A stretch of DNA of 64,000 bases from Eucommia ulmoides (lineage: Eukaryota; Streptophyta; Magnoliopsida; Garryales; Eucommiaceae): contig CM028335.1 in assembly GCA_016647705.1 (NCBI GenBank), positions 6,650,579 through 6,714,578 of the forward strand, read 5' to 3'. The notes under the pieces are model-generated. The model did not search any database. It was not told the DNA's origin and was given only the letters and a program-made list of their open reading frames with translations. Each line of letters opens with the position of its first letter. Position 1 is the first letter of the stretch. Position numbers and translations under genes: made by a program. Shown one piece after another: positions 1-11,039 of this stretch.

Positions 1-1084
1 AACTTTGATATTTTCTTTAAAACAATAATGTAACCATACTCCTCCTAAATTCGAGGACGGGTTCTTTAACTCTTTTAAGTATAAGAATGAAGATATTCAA
101 AAAAATAATCAATAAAGCACAAATATAAAAATAAACTCCCCCTTAAGATATGCAATAAAACATCAACTAATTCTCCCCATTTGTCATCTCAAAAAAAAAT
201 TAGGGAGGGGGAGAACCAAAAACACTACTCTAGGCAAATATCATTATGCTTAGGCTATACCAAAAATATCATTCTAAGCATGCAATATTTCTCTATATAA
301 TAAAAAATGAGCAAATTCAAGCATATGTGAATAATCATAACATTTCAGCAATGTAGCATGATATCAATTAATATCTTCCTAGAATCTAGAAACATGTAAT
401 CTTTAACGCACTAGAATAGAAAGCATATCTCAAGAATAATTTATCGATCATAAATCTAGTGTATGCATAACCATAGATAAGTGCATATTTCTCTCATAAA
501 ATATCAACTCCATTTTTGAACAAAATCATTAATGCCCAAAAACATGAATCATATCTCAATAAAAAATAATGTTATCTCATATCATTCTAGATCCCTTCAT
601 AAGCATAAGCATTTAAAAATCAGGAGATATGAAACGTATGAGAAAAATAGATTATCATGTATATAGCAAGATACTTGATATCCATAAATATATTTACATG
701 CACAAAAATATTAACTTGAAACACTAAGCACAGTTTGATATGTATTCAAATGATCATATATGGATTCAAAAAGAATTCTCATACTTTCATACTTAGTATT
801 ATCATGATCAAATTAAGTCATTCAATTCACCTCAATATAAAATATTATGCATTTTAATAAATCAAGATGTATAAAATAAAAACTCAATTCACTTAATTCA
901 ATTTCTGAATCTCGTAACATGTTTTAAAATTAAATACATGATTACTATTAGATATGAGCACATTATAAAAATATGTAAATACACTTTAACTAAATATGAT
1001 TTTCATAATCACCATATAATATTTCTAAGACAACAAGTAAACGCATCATTTAAAAATAAGTCTTAGAAACCATTACCAACTTAC

Positions 1085-2239
1085 CTATTTGGCAAGTCGG
1101 GACTCTCCCTCTTTAACAAATTTAATAAATTTAAAATGCGGAGGGTTAGGAGTACCTTTTATATCTTTCGGGACAACTTTACTGTTTACCTCATTTGTAC
1201 TCATGATTGTTTTAGGTGCATAATTCCTCTTGACTTGTCTGTATCCTCTCAATTTTTTATTTTTTCCATTTGATTCATTGACGATTTCCTTTGCACGTAT
1301 CACTTGTGGCTTCTTGGTGATATTTCATCTTGAATTTTGTATAACTTTTCTCTTTGCCCATTTCTCTTGTGGCTTCTTAATAATTTCACATTCTATCTTT
1401 GATGCATCTTTTTGTTTTGTATGCGTTGCTTGTGGATCTTTGGTGACTTCCTGTTTTACCTTTGATATAACTTCTTTGTTTGTTCCTTCAGATCCCCTTC
1501 CGACATTATGTAATTCTGCACAAGACATTTCAATAGTTCTCTTCGGTATCCATTTCATTTTGGATCCGTCCCTATTAGACATAAATTTAGGGTTCCTGAA
1601 TGGATATGATACTTTAATGCCGAACGCTATTGCAATAATAACATCTCAAATTCGATTTATCAAAGAAAGCACGAGATGTAAATCAATAATAATTTCTAAT
1701 AATAGCCACATAATTATCACTGACTTGTGATGAAGGATGAGACGATGAAGTATATCCACTTTGCCTAGAAAAATCATTTTCAAAATCTCTTGAAATAGTC
1801 TTAAGGTCGGATTTTGATTTTTCAAAACTTTTCTTAAGTAAATTGATTTTTGAATCAATATCTGACCTTTGCATAAAAATCATCTCAAGATTATTTTTTT
1901 AAATTTTGTTTTCATTTTCAAGAGAATCCATTTTAGAGAGCAAATTATTAATTTAAAAAACAACATCCGAAAATTCTTTTGTACCACAATAATCATCCAA
2001 ATGCATTTTAGATTTTCGGACACTTTTTCCACCATTTTCAAAAGAATCAATTTTTCTTTTTAAATTCAAGCTCTCTTTAGCAAAAAGTGGTGTGAAAGAA
2101 AGTAATTTTTCCATAACAATATGAACATTTAATTATCATCATCTCCATCACTACTATAATAATCACAAGAATCATAAATCACATTTTCATATACGAATTT
2201 AAAACTATCAAAACAGGATACACAAAACACATTATCCAT
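1085..2239 (-). pseudogene. Gag-like protein remnant (copy 1)
   Basis: A gag-type region starting near MDNVFC at 2239. It has a coiled-coil-rich middle, a SRQSGY motif followed by a Ser-rich stretch, and a C-terminal part containing MSCAELHNVG and FKFIKFVKEG. The same motifs occur in the same order at 55818-56976. It presumably formed the particle core of the parent LTR family. It is broken at several places. Confidence 0.65.
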
Positions 2240-2309
2240 GGTGTGTACACGTTATCGGTTTAGCTATGATGTTAAGCCTAATCGAGCTAAAACCAGCTCC
2301 GATGCCAAT

Positions 2310-2792
2310 TGTTGACCTAGTGAGCTACCCAAGAGGGAGGTGAATTGGGTAGTATTAAAAAATTAATCCAAATAATAATAATAATACTTCAAAAATCAAA
2401 CAATTAATTTTGTTCTAAAATTAATTATTATTTTTATAGCAGCGGATAAGTGTAATAAGCTCTAGGTGCACACTCAAACAACAATCAGCGCTTTAACTCA
2501 AGAACTCCTTAATAATTGATCTCACAATTTAATTTCTCAAAATAATATCAAAATGATTACTCTTATAAAAGCTTATCCGCAGGTTTATATATAGGGGATT
2601 GAAACAAGCCCTATAACGACTAGTAATAATTAGAACTAATGTTCATTGTCTTTGTCAGTCTCTTTAGCATGCATTCATTACTTGTCATCATATCTTCATC
2701 ATTAGAACTAATAAACTAAAACACTTAATCAAACCGTTAGTTCCACAAAAAACATCAACCTTTAATTAGTCATCAAAATCTTAAAATCAACA
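2310..2792 (-). repeat. 5' LTR of gag-only element copy 1
   Basis: This 483-base block begins TGTTGAT and ends GTCAACA in minus orientation, and abuts the primer-binding site. It matches both ends of the 2090-base LTR at 60716-62805, including the stretch before the TATA-like region and the final stretch ending in TAGCTCACT plus CAACA. About 1.1 to 1.6 kb present in the other LTR is absent here. Confidence 0.8.
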
Positions 2793-5019
2793 AATATGAT
2801 ATGAAATAATATAATACGCAATAATGATAATCATAAAAAAAAAATCGATTTTGTAAATCGCATAACAATAGTGATCAATATTTACACGACATAATCATTG
2901 AAATAAAAGAAATTACAAAGGCTCTCACTAAACTAAGGAATCAAAGTGCTCAAATTAGTATAAGCAACACAATACAAGAATCAATTGTGTTATCATAAAC
3001 TCTCATTTGGTCAGAGTCTACAATAAAGTGATAAACAACTATTTTCTAAGCATAAAGACCAACAAAATAACGAAAAATTTATAAGAATAGTGATCAATGT
3101 TTACACGACATAATCATCGAAATAAAAGAAATTACAAAGACTCCCACTAAACCAAAGAATCAATTTAGAATTTCAATTGTAGCGTTATTATTGTTCACAG
3201 TAAAAGAAACTGCTTTCACAAAAAAAATGCAACTAGATTAATTATGGACAATAAGTAAAATGCTCAATTAAACATAAGCAACACAATATATGAATCAATT
3301 GCATTATCATAAACTCTCATTTGGACAGAGTTTATAATAAATAATTATTCTGTAATCATGAGAATCAACAAAAAAATAAAAAATAAAAAAAAATATAGAT
3401 TTAAAAATCTATCCCTTTTAGGTAGATTGACCTTCAAATTCATATATTTTCTTCAAAACATAATGAAATAAATATCCTTCAAAATTCATTCCCTTTGGAA
3501 AAAAAAATTATCAAAATATTTATCTCATACAACATCCTCATACAATTAAATTAATTTACACAATAATCCCCTTTGAGCAGGTGAAAATATAAATTAATTC
3601 AAAAAATTCCATCAACAAAATAGAAATTTAAGATCTTGCAAACTTTGTTGGTTATTTCACTTTGATGAAATAACCTCAACAATTCACAAGCAAACATTCT
3701 AATTTGAAAAAAATTAAACAATATTACTCTACAATTAAATTAATTTGCACAATAACCCTCTTTAGGTGGGTAGGTGAATGTACAAATTAATCTAAAATTT
3801 TCTTCATCAACAAAATAAGAACTTAAGAAACTTGTAAATTTTGTTGGTTAAATCAGTTTGATGAAATATTCTCAACAATTCACAAGCAAACGTTTCAAAT
3901 TGAAAAAATTAAACAATATTGTCCAATAACAACAGTACATATTAGTGACATATATGCATATGATTAAAATAAAATAAAGTACGTTACAAAATATACTTTC
4001 AGTGATCAATGATCAATTATAGTTGCCAAAAAAATTTATCAACAATTTTACCACACTTTTAAACTATTTAATAAACTAGTTTATGTGATTTAAAATTAAG
4101 GAGAGTACACATTAAAAAATTTTAATCCAGGGAGAGTAAGTACTGTATTCCTATTGTAATATAATTTTTGATAAATTTTCAATAAAAAAAAATCAAAAAT
4201 AATTTTGAGCTAATTAAATCACATAAACAAATAATAATTTTGAACTCCCCAAGAAAGATTTCAGTGATATGGATTAAGAATGATGAGTAAAGTACCAGGA
4301 AATGAAGATTAAAATCTTCGTCAACAGCGTGAAACCCTTTCAACCTAAAGTTCATCAACTATGGATAAAATATATTATATTCTCTATCATGTCTTCTTAA
4401 AAAATTGGGCATCAATAAAAAAAAAAAAATCATCTCTCTTGTAATTGGGAAAACCACCAAGAAATTCCATTGAAACTACCAATCAGGACCTAGCATAGAA
4501 ACCATCAGGAAATTTCATTTGTACGGAAAACTACCATTTCAACGATGAACACGCGAAAACGCTAAAAAAATTGTGAGAAATTGCAAGACAACGACGTGAA
4601 GAAAAACACTTTGAATTTCCAGAAGTTTTATCAATCAACCTGAAGTTTATATTTGATGAATCATTTTGAAAAAAAATAAATCAAATATATGTACAAGGGG
4701 ATCACGACTTGCGCGTTGCACTGAAATTCAGAAATCTCAAAAGCGAAGAGGAAATGGAGTTTTAGAGAGAGGGAGGGAGAAAGGTTTATCTAAACAAATG
4801 GCAAAGCTTTCTACAACATTTAATTGAACCAAAAAACTTTTCAATCTTTCTCAATTTAAAAGGTAAAAATCAAATTTTCTAGGGTTCATGACCGAAATTT
4901 TGATGTTGCATTACTCTAAGATTACACAATCAAATTACACATGTAATATATCGATTTGAAGCTTGAATCAAGAGGAACAAATTCTTAAAATTTTACAATC
5001 AATCAAAACAAAAAATCAT
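2793..5019. other. AT-rich intergenic DNA with local tandem duplications
   Basis: No gene is recognisable. Two local duplications are visible. A block near 2905-3030 recurs near 3125-3345, with the shared run ACTCTCATTTGG. A block of about 190 bases at 3536-3728 recurs at 3733-3920, with the shared run CAATTCACAAGCAAAC. The copies are diverged. The remainder is low-complexity A/T sequence. Confidence 0.6.
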
Positions 5020-6387
5020 ACGAAATCATTACAAAACTATTCTTACTACCATCTCATCGACCATCACACTCCGTCGGCCACCACCATCCACTTGCCACCA
5101 CCGTCCACTACCGCCACCCACCGACCACCACCATACCATTGGCCACCATACATTTAAGGGAAAAAATAAAACAAATGTTGCAACCGAACACGTTTTTTAT
5201 TTTTGTTTTCAAAAATTAAAAGAAACAATTTAAGAACAACGGTCATTTGTAAACATATTTCTATTTCCGAAATACTCAGAATGGAAATAGAATTCCCAAT
5301 CTCATCCTCATTTATTGGAAGTAGAAACAGAAAAACAGAAAACACTAACCACCTAAAAGATTATATAAATTGGTGACTAAAATCCTACTGGCCACATTGA
5401 GGCCCCCTCCTTGATAAGCTAGTGGGTTCGAATCAAAGTAATTTACTAGTTTTAGTCCCGCGCTAAGCGTGAATTTGAAGTAATTTACATATATATTTTA
5501 ATTTATTGTATAAATTAATTTTTTTATTAATTAATGGATTTTTATGTTATTTGTGTAAGTTAAGTATGTATTGTATAGATTTTATAATAACTTTTTTTAA
5601 TTAACATTATAAACAATTTAGTTTTATGTGTTCAAATTGAGATGTTGTTAATGTTTGAAGAAATGATAAATTTTTAGTTCAACATAATTTTACTTGTAAA
5701 GAGCATAATTAACATTATAAACAATTTAGTTTTATATGTTTAAAAGAAATGATGAATTTTTAGATGAACCGAAATTTTACTTTTAAAGAGCATTTGCGAA
5801 TTCTTTTTTTAATATTGGCATTATAAGGAAAAAAATCAAATTTTAGTAAAATTAAATGAAATTATATTTAAGCCTTATTTGATTTGGTCGGTTAATTTTA
5901 ATTTTAATTTTGTTATTTTTTCTCTTTCTCATTTTGTTCTGTCTCCAAATAGCCACATACTAAAAAAACTATATACACATTAATATATCCCCAAATTGTA
6001 TACAACTTTACAAATCCATAAACAAAGAAATTATATAAATCTTTAGGGAAAAAGACATTTTTGGTCCCTGAAAGATGGTCATAGTGTCCAATTGGCCCCT
6101 AAGATTTGAAACTCAACACATTTGATCTCAACATTTAAAAATCGTTTCAATTTGGCCCTCGAAGAGGAATCTGTGAAGTCAAAGTAACGGTCAATGTTAC
6201 TTCAAGGGCATTTCGGTCATTTAAGTGCCCCCAACTGATTCCCTCCATATATGTCCATACCTGTTCAGTTTTCCCGTGGTTTTCTTCATTTCATGTGCCT
6301 ATAAATTAGCCCTCTACCCATATCTCTTGTTCTATCTTTTGGAACCCAATTTTTTTTTCTTTTTTATTCTGTCCAAAAAAAAAAAAA

Positions 6388-6729
6388 ATGGAGGGTGAAC
6401 ACATTTGTAATTGTGGGAGAAAAGCAAAAATGGCAACGTCTTGGACTACACATAATCCCGGAAGGAGATTCTATTCTTGTGGAAATTACAACCAGGTACG
6501 TTTTATTTTTTTTCATACCAATTTTTATGAAATATTTAAAAAACAAAATTCTAATTTTATTTTGTAGGCTAGAGGTTGTGGCTATTTCTGGTGGGTTGAT
6601 CCTCCTATGTGTCCAAGATCAGCGGCAATAATACCGGGATTATTAAGAAAAATGAATATTTTAGAAGAAGAGAATAACCGAAGGAATAATAAGGAGAAGA
6701 AGTTATGGATAACATTAATTGTTTCATGA
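6388..6729 (+). CDS. GRF zinc-finger protein, left-arm copy (two exons)
   Basis: Small plant GRF-type zinc-finger protein, a family with proposed nucleic-acid binding. Exon 1 is 6388-6495 (36 codons). A 72-base GT-AG intron spans 6496-6567. Exon 2 is 6568-6729 and ends at TGA in the loop, giving 89 residues. Motifs: HICNCGRKAKMATSW (residues 5-19), NPGRRFYSCGNY (23-34) and GCGYFWWVDPPMC (39-51). Cysteines 7, 9, 31, 40 and 51 are candidate zinc ligands, followed by a charged helix (MNILEEENNRR). Many plant relatives continue into a hydrophobic C-terminal tail, which the opposite arm reads as SWVVFVI; this copy stops just before it. Start: first ATG after a poly-A run. Whether it is expressed is unknown. 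Confidence 0.7.
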
Positions 6730-6745
6730 TAACAAACACCACCCA

Positions 6746-7084
6746 TGAAACAATTAATGTTATCCATAACTTCTTCTCCTTATTCTTCCTTCGGTTATTC
6801 TCTTCTTCTAAAATATTCATTTTTCTTAATAATCCCGGTATTATTGCCGCTGATCTTGGACACATAAGAGGATCAACCCACCAGAAATAGCCACAACCTC
6901 TAGCCTACAAAATGAAATTAGAATTTTGTTTTTTAAATATTTCATAAAAATTGGTATGAAAAAAAATAAAACGTACCTGGTTGTAATTTCCACAAGAATA
7001 GAATCTCTTTCCGGGATTATGTGTAGTCCAAGACGTTGCCATTTTTGCTTTTCTCCCACAATTACAAATGTGTTCACCCTCCAT
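6746..7084 (-). CDS. GRF zinc-finger gene, mirrored right-arm copy
   Basis: Mirror image of the left-arm gene. Exon 1 is 7084-6977, the 72-base intron 6976-6905, and exon 2 starts at 6904. All cysteines of the motif are kept (CNCGRKAKMA, FYSCGNY, GCGYFWWVDP, MCPRSAA); one proline of the PP pair is leucine here. No stop occurs at the loop edge, so the frame runs on as SWVVFVIMK through the loop into the other arm. That hydrophobic run resembles the usual C-terminus of the family, so loop plus right arm probably preserve the ancestral order and the left arm is the inverted copy. Both copies keep the intron, so duplication was at DNA level. Transcription through both arms would give double-stranded RNA. 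Confidence 0.65.
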
Positions 7085-7759
7085 TTTTTTTTGGACAGAA
7101 TAAAAAAGAAAAAAAAAATTGGGTTCCAAAAGATAGAACAAGGGAGATGGGTAGAGGGCTAATTTATAGGCACATGAAATGAAGAAAACCGCGGGAAAAC
7201 TGAACAGGTATGGATATATATGGAGGGAATCAGTTGGGGGAACTTAAATGACCGAAATGCCCTTGAAGTAACTTTAACCGTTACTTTGACTTCACAGATT
7301 CCTCTTCAAGGGCCAAATTGAAACAATTTTCAAATGTTGAGATCAAATGTGTTGAGTTTCAAATCTTAGGGGCCAATTGGACACTATGACCATCTTTCAG
7401 GGACCAAAAAGGTCTTTTTTCCAAATCTTTATACAAACACTTAAAAAAATATTACTATCGATAACTCTAAAGTCGTAGTTGTATCTGCCGGATACGGCAC
7501 AATCTGACGGAGTTTACGATGCTTTTTGAGGGAGAAATAGAGAAAGCGCATAGACTTGTTTTGTTTCTGTGAGAGTAAAAATGAAAAACATAATGTCAGA
7601 GAGTAGTTTAATAATAGAAAACTGTGTATTGTTTTTTTTTAATAATAATAAGGAATTTTTTTTTTAATTTTTTATGCAGAGATAATTTTTTTGTGCCGAG
7701 ATAGTTATTATAATAGAAAGGTATTTATTAGTATTTTGTTTATAATAATAAAAATGGAT

Positions 7760-8662
7760 AGTATATTTACTTTTATTGATTAGATTGAGAGAGAGTGCAT
7801 ATATATATATATATATATTAAGGAAAAAACTTTGATACATCTCCTGTAAATTGCAAGTCCGTGTTGAAAAAATTATATACTTTTAGATAAATTTGTAACT
7901 TCTTTAGAATGAACTCGCAATGTATACGTCTGAAAAAGTCGCAATGTATCCGCAATAAAAACTTGTAATTTATTTCGAATGAACTTGCAATTTGTGTAGA
8001 TGTATCGATACATGCTAAACCCAAGATTTATTGTAATCTATCCCATATATTAATTTTAATCGTAAGAAATATTTTTGTAAAAATAAAAGCAAAAGCATAG
8101 TAAAAAAAAAAAAAAAGGAGGGGACATGTCTTGTCCCCTCCGATGATAATTTTTTTTTTTTTTTTAAAAAATAAAATAAATTAAAAACTAAAAGCAAAGG
8201 GGGTGATGGTCAAAAAAGAAAAAGGAGGGGACAGCTATTGTAGCATTATTTTGCCTCAAACTTTAGCCCTAACTTTGTCCAAAATTCATGCACTTTGATA
8301 TTTACACAAACACTCCCTTACAAAGACATCATCCCTTACCTCACTTTGGTAAATTCGTTTGCCGTCCTCATCGTCGCAGATCTGGGACCGGAGTGAGGGG
8401 CGCCGTCGCAAGTGAGATAGAGAGAGAGAGAGTGAGGTCGAGAGTGAAATAGAGGGGGAGGGAGAGACGGACAGCAGACATTTGATCTGGGCTCTTGGAT
8501 CATATGTGAATCCAATGGCCTAAATTGCTTCCCTCCCAAAAATGGTTTTAGTTACTGTAGCATACATTTTTAAATAAGAATGTGATTTAATAGAAGGACT
8601 ACCAATATCTAGAGATATCCAACGGCCCTGAATGTAAATGAGCTGATTTATTATATAGATAA
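7760..8662. other. Intergenic AT-rich DNA with small hairpin
   Basis: No gene seen. It holds an (AT)n run at about 7799-7819 and a perfect short hairpin at about 8115-8141, GGAGGGGACA facing TGTCCCCTCC. The motif GGAGGGGACA recurs near 8225, and poly-A and poly-T tracts lie between. Confidence 0.5.
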
Positions 8663-9257
8663 GAGCATCTCCGAGAGATATCCTAAAATTTGGTGTGCCA
8701 TTTGCCCAAATGGCACACCAAAAGCCTAAACCCAAAGAAAAAAACACTCCAATGGATGAGCTATTTGGGTGTGCCAATTTTTTTTATTAAAAAATAAAAG
8801 TAAAAAATTAATTTAATTGAATTTTAGGATTTTAATTTGACCACTAAATATTAGTTTTTAATTTCAAACTAAAGCGTAAAAATTAAAATTTTAAATTTTA
8901 ATTGAACCGTCAAAGGATATAATTTTTTTTTTCAAACTAAAAAGCAAAAATTAAAATTTTTTATTTTAATTTTATCGTCAAATATAAAAAAAATTGAACC
9001 GCGAAAGGGTAATTATAACTGTTATTAGAAGTAACTAAATTGTAATTAAAACCCTAATCCCCAAACCCAGTCATAATTAGCCCCGCCCAAATTGCCTAAT
9101 CATAATTTATAGACTTAATCGTAGCCCAAATCGCCCAAACCCACTAGCCTAATTCCCAACCCAAATCGCAATCCCTAATCAACAATACATAAGAGTGACT
9201 CCCAGCCCAAAATGTCCAAATCCCTTCGGTTTCTAGATTGCCCAATCCCTAATCACA

Positions 9258-9259
<2 letters not shown>

Positions 9260-9310
<51 letters not shown>
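9260..9310. repeat. (CA)n microsatellite
   Basis: About 25 uninterrupted CA units inside the PIF/Harbinger-like element, followed by a short TATAGAGAGAGA tract. Confidence 0.95.
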
Positions 9311-9314
<4 letters not shown>

Positions 9315-9360
9315 GAGAGAGAGCTAGAATCGACCTTTGCGATTTTGGGGTGGAGGCTTT

Positions 9361-9410
9361 GATGGCGATGGCGATGGCGATGGCGATGGCGATGGCGAAG
9401 GCGAAGGCGA
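9361..9410. repeat. GCGATG hexamer repeat
   Basis: Seven to eight units of GCGATG or GCGAAG. It creates a Met-Ala repeat in one frame that looks coding but is simple sequence. Confidence 0.85.
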
Positions 9411-9829
9411 CATTTCCTGCTAACTTGGCGACGGCGGCGATTCAAATCGCTCTGCGATGGCGATAGCTAGGACTGCGATTCAGATTGCGATTTAGATGGC
9501 AAAGACAACGGTGATTCAGAGGCAATTCGAGATCTTGTTGAGATTCAGATGATGGAGGCTTGAAATTCAAGTCACAGATCAGGTTCGGTTTCATTTGATT
9601 TTCATATGTTACTTCATTTTCATTTGAGATTTTCAGTTTGTTAGAGTAGTTATTGCTACTCCAACGGTCAAATGGTACAGACAAAATGTTGTGCCATATT
9701 TGACACAACAGACCTGGTGTGTCATTTTTGGCACACCAGATACAACAGCCGTTGGAGCTATTTTTTTGCTTCAAAAAAGTCATTTCTGGGATGGCACACC
9801 ATATAGAACAGTTGTTGGAGATCCTCTAA

Positions 9830-10490
9830 CAATCTTCTTTTGTGCCACAATTATCAATATTTGATTCTACCATAGCGGAATATTGATTTTTTGTGAAATT
9901 TATTTTTTAATACATATTAAATTATTTATTTGATTATATAATATGTGCATTTAAATTTTATTGTTGAAGTTTATTGTAAATTTTATTAATTTAATTGTAT
10001 GCAATAGTATATTTAATTGATAATTTATTAAATATGTTATTAAATTATGTATTAATTATACTGCACTAATATATGTTTTTGCTAAACTCATGAAGAGATA
10101 ACTATGTTATTGTCCCTAATTTATGGGATCTATTTGATTTTTTTTTTTATAAACTTAAGGTTCATATCGTACCTCCAAATTTAAACTATTTGGCATTTCA
10201 CATATGATTTGAAATTCACACTTTGAAAAACATTCGTAACATGCCGTACCCCAAATTCACACTTTGTATACTTTGTATCCCAAATATGATTTGATTTTGG
10301 GGTACAAAGTGATTTGATGTTGTTTGATTTTTAACCCTTGTACTCTAAAAACATACTAATTACCCCCTAGACACATTTTATTCAAACTCTCTGTGAATTT
10401 TTTCTTTTTTAATTTAAAGTAAATATTCAAAACAAATCAAGTTAATTTAATTTTGAATGCATAAATAATTACTGAAAATCATTGGATGCC
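9830..10490. other. AT-rich intergenic DNA, nothing recognised
   Basis: No coding or terminal-repeat signal. A weak local foldback is formed by two inverted copies of TTTGTACCCCAAA-like sequence near 10240-10310. Confidence 0.5.
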
Positions 10491-10514
10491 TCCACGCTTA
10501 CGAACTCTTCGGGT

Positions 10515-10900
10515 AAGAGGACGTCTCCTCAGCGGCAAAAGACAGGTTTGAGGATGCCGTCTTACTTACGAATTTCCCAAGTAAGAGGATGCCTCCCCGG
10601 CAGCAAAAGACAAGTCTGAGGATGTCTCTCTGCTTACAAATTCCCCAGGTTAGAGGATGTCTCCCCGTCAGTAAAAAAACAAGTCTGAGGATGCTTCCAT
10701 GCTTATAAATTCCCCGGGTTAGAGGATGCTTCTCCGGTGGCAAAAGACGAGTCTGATGATGCCTCCCCACTACAAATGTCAAAGCAAAACACTAGGTAGA
10801 CGATGCCTCCCAGGTGGCAAAAGACGGGTTTGATGACGCCTCCCCACTACAAATGCCAAAGCGAAAAACTAGTCAGATGATGCCTCACATACTTGGTATA
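10515..10900. repeat. Minisatellite of 67-77 bp units, about five copies
   Basis: Units start near 10518, 10585, 10652, 10721 and 10798, with a decayed one at 10875. Each begins GAGGATGCCTCCCCGG or similar, continues GGCAAAAGACAAGTCTGAGG and ends with an AAATTCCCC-type stretch. The last units are about 10 bases longer. It lies directly upstream of the hairpin minisatellite and probably belongs to the same old element. Confidence 0.8.
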
Positions 10901-11039
10901 GCGAAAAGAGAGGTTAAGACTGCAAATCACCAGGTGAGGTGATAAATCATAGAAGGTGATAGAAATCACCAAGTGAGATGATAAAAATTACCAAAAGTGA
11001 TGACGAATTGACACGTCAGTTCGGAACAAATCACTAGTA

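Larger units (their letters stand above)
1..2792 (-). mobile_element. Gag-only LTR retrotransposon, copy 1 (partial, broken)
   Basis: LTR element in minus orientation, cut by the left window edge. From high to low coordinates it has a 5' LTR (2310-2792), a primer-binding site directly inside the LTR that resembles the initiator tRNA-Met complement (about 2293-2309), a gag-like region (1085-2239), then about 1 kb of AT-rich non-coding DNA with pyrimidine-rich tracts near 130-215. The second copy at 55751-62805 is colinear with it through gag and the non-coding tail. Neither copy shows protease, integrase, reverse transcriptase or RNase H, so the family looks non-autonomous. It is broken. Ty1/copia affinity is a guess from the LTR start and the gag layout. 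Confidence 0.75.
6046..7422. mobile_element. Foldback Mutator-like element with long terminal inverted repeats
   Basis: A 1377-base near-perfect inverted repeat. The left arm is 6046-6728, the loop about 15 bases (6729-6743) and the right arm 6744-7422. It is flanked by identical 9-bp duplications AAATCTTTA at 6037-6045 and 7423-7431, the size typical of Mutator-like elements. The tips read GGGAAAAAGACATTTTTGG and, on the other strand, GGAAAAAAGACCTTTTTGG. The related copy at about 36090 lacks the element and keeps one near-identical target (AAATCTTAATACAAACAC). The arms differ by only a handful of bases by eye, so the inverted duplication is young or has been homogenised. No transposase is encoded, so it would depend on a helper. 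Each arm carries a GRF zinc-finger gene. Confidence 0.9.
5020..7759. repeat. Dispersed repeat, copy 1 (carries the foldback element)
   Basis: This matches 33572-36432 over about 1.35 kb once the inserted elements are left out. Anchors are CCATTGGCCACCATACAT (5138 and about 35190), GGCCCCCTCCTTGATAAGCT (5401 and about 35458) and TAATAAAAATGGATAG at the right end. It starts with a C-rich run of CCACC-type trinucleotides. Its family is unknown: no terminal inverted repeat, LTR or protein is visible. A tRNA-like B box (GGTTCGAATC, 5427) might point to a SINE component. Confidence 0.8.
8663..9826. mobile_element. PIF/Harbinger-like non-autonomous DNA transposon
   Basis: A 1164-base element flanked by TAA at 8660-8662 and 9827-9829, the 3-bp target size typical of PIF/Harbinger. 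The left tip is GAGCATCTCC and the right tip, on the opposite strand, GAGGATCTCC, with similarity running to a shared GGTGTGCCA about 25-30 bases in. The motif TGGTGTGCCA or its complement TGGCACACCA recurs near both ends (about 8691, 8708, 8770, 9716, 9733, 9792), like subterminal transposase sites. No transposase is seen. The interior carries a (CA)n run and a GCGATG hexamer repeat. Confidence 0.7.

Noticed and set aside
9212-9466. Frame with poly-His-Thr and Met-Ala repeats
   Set aside because: It is a translation of (CA)n and GCGATG microsatellites inside a DNA transposon.
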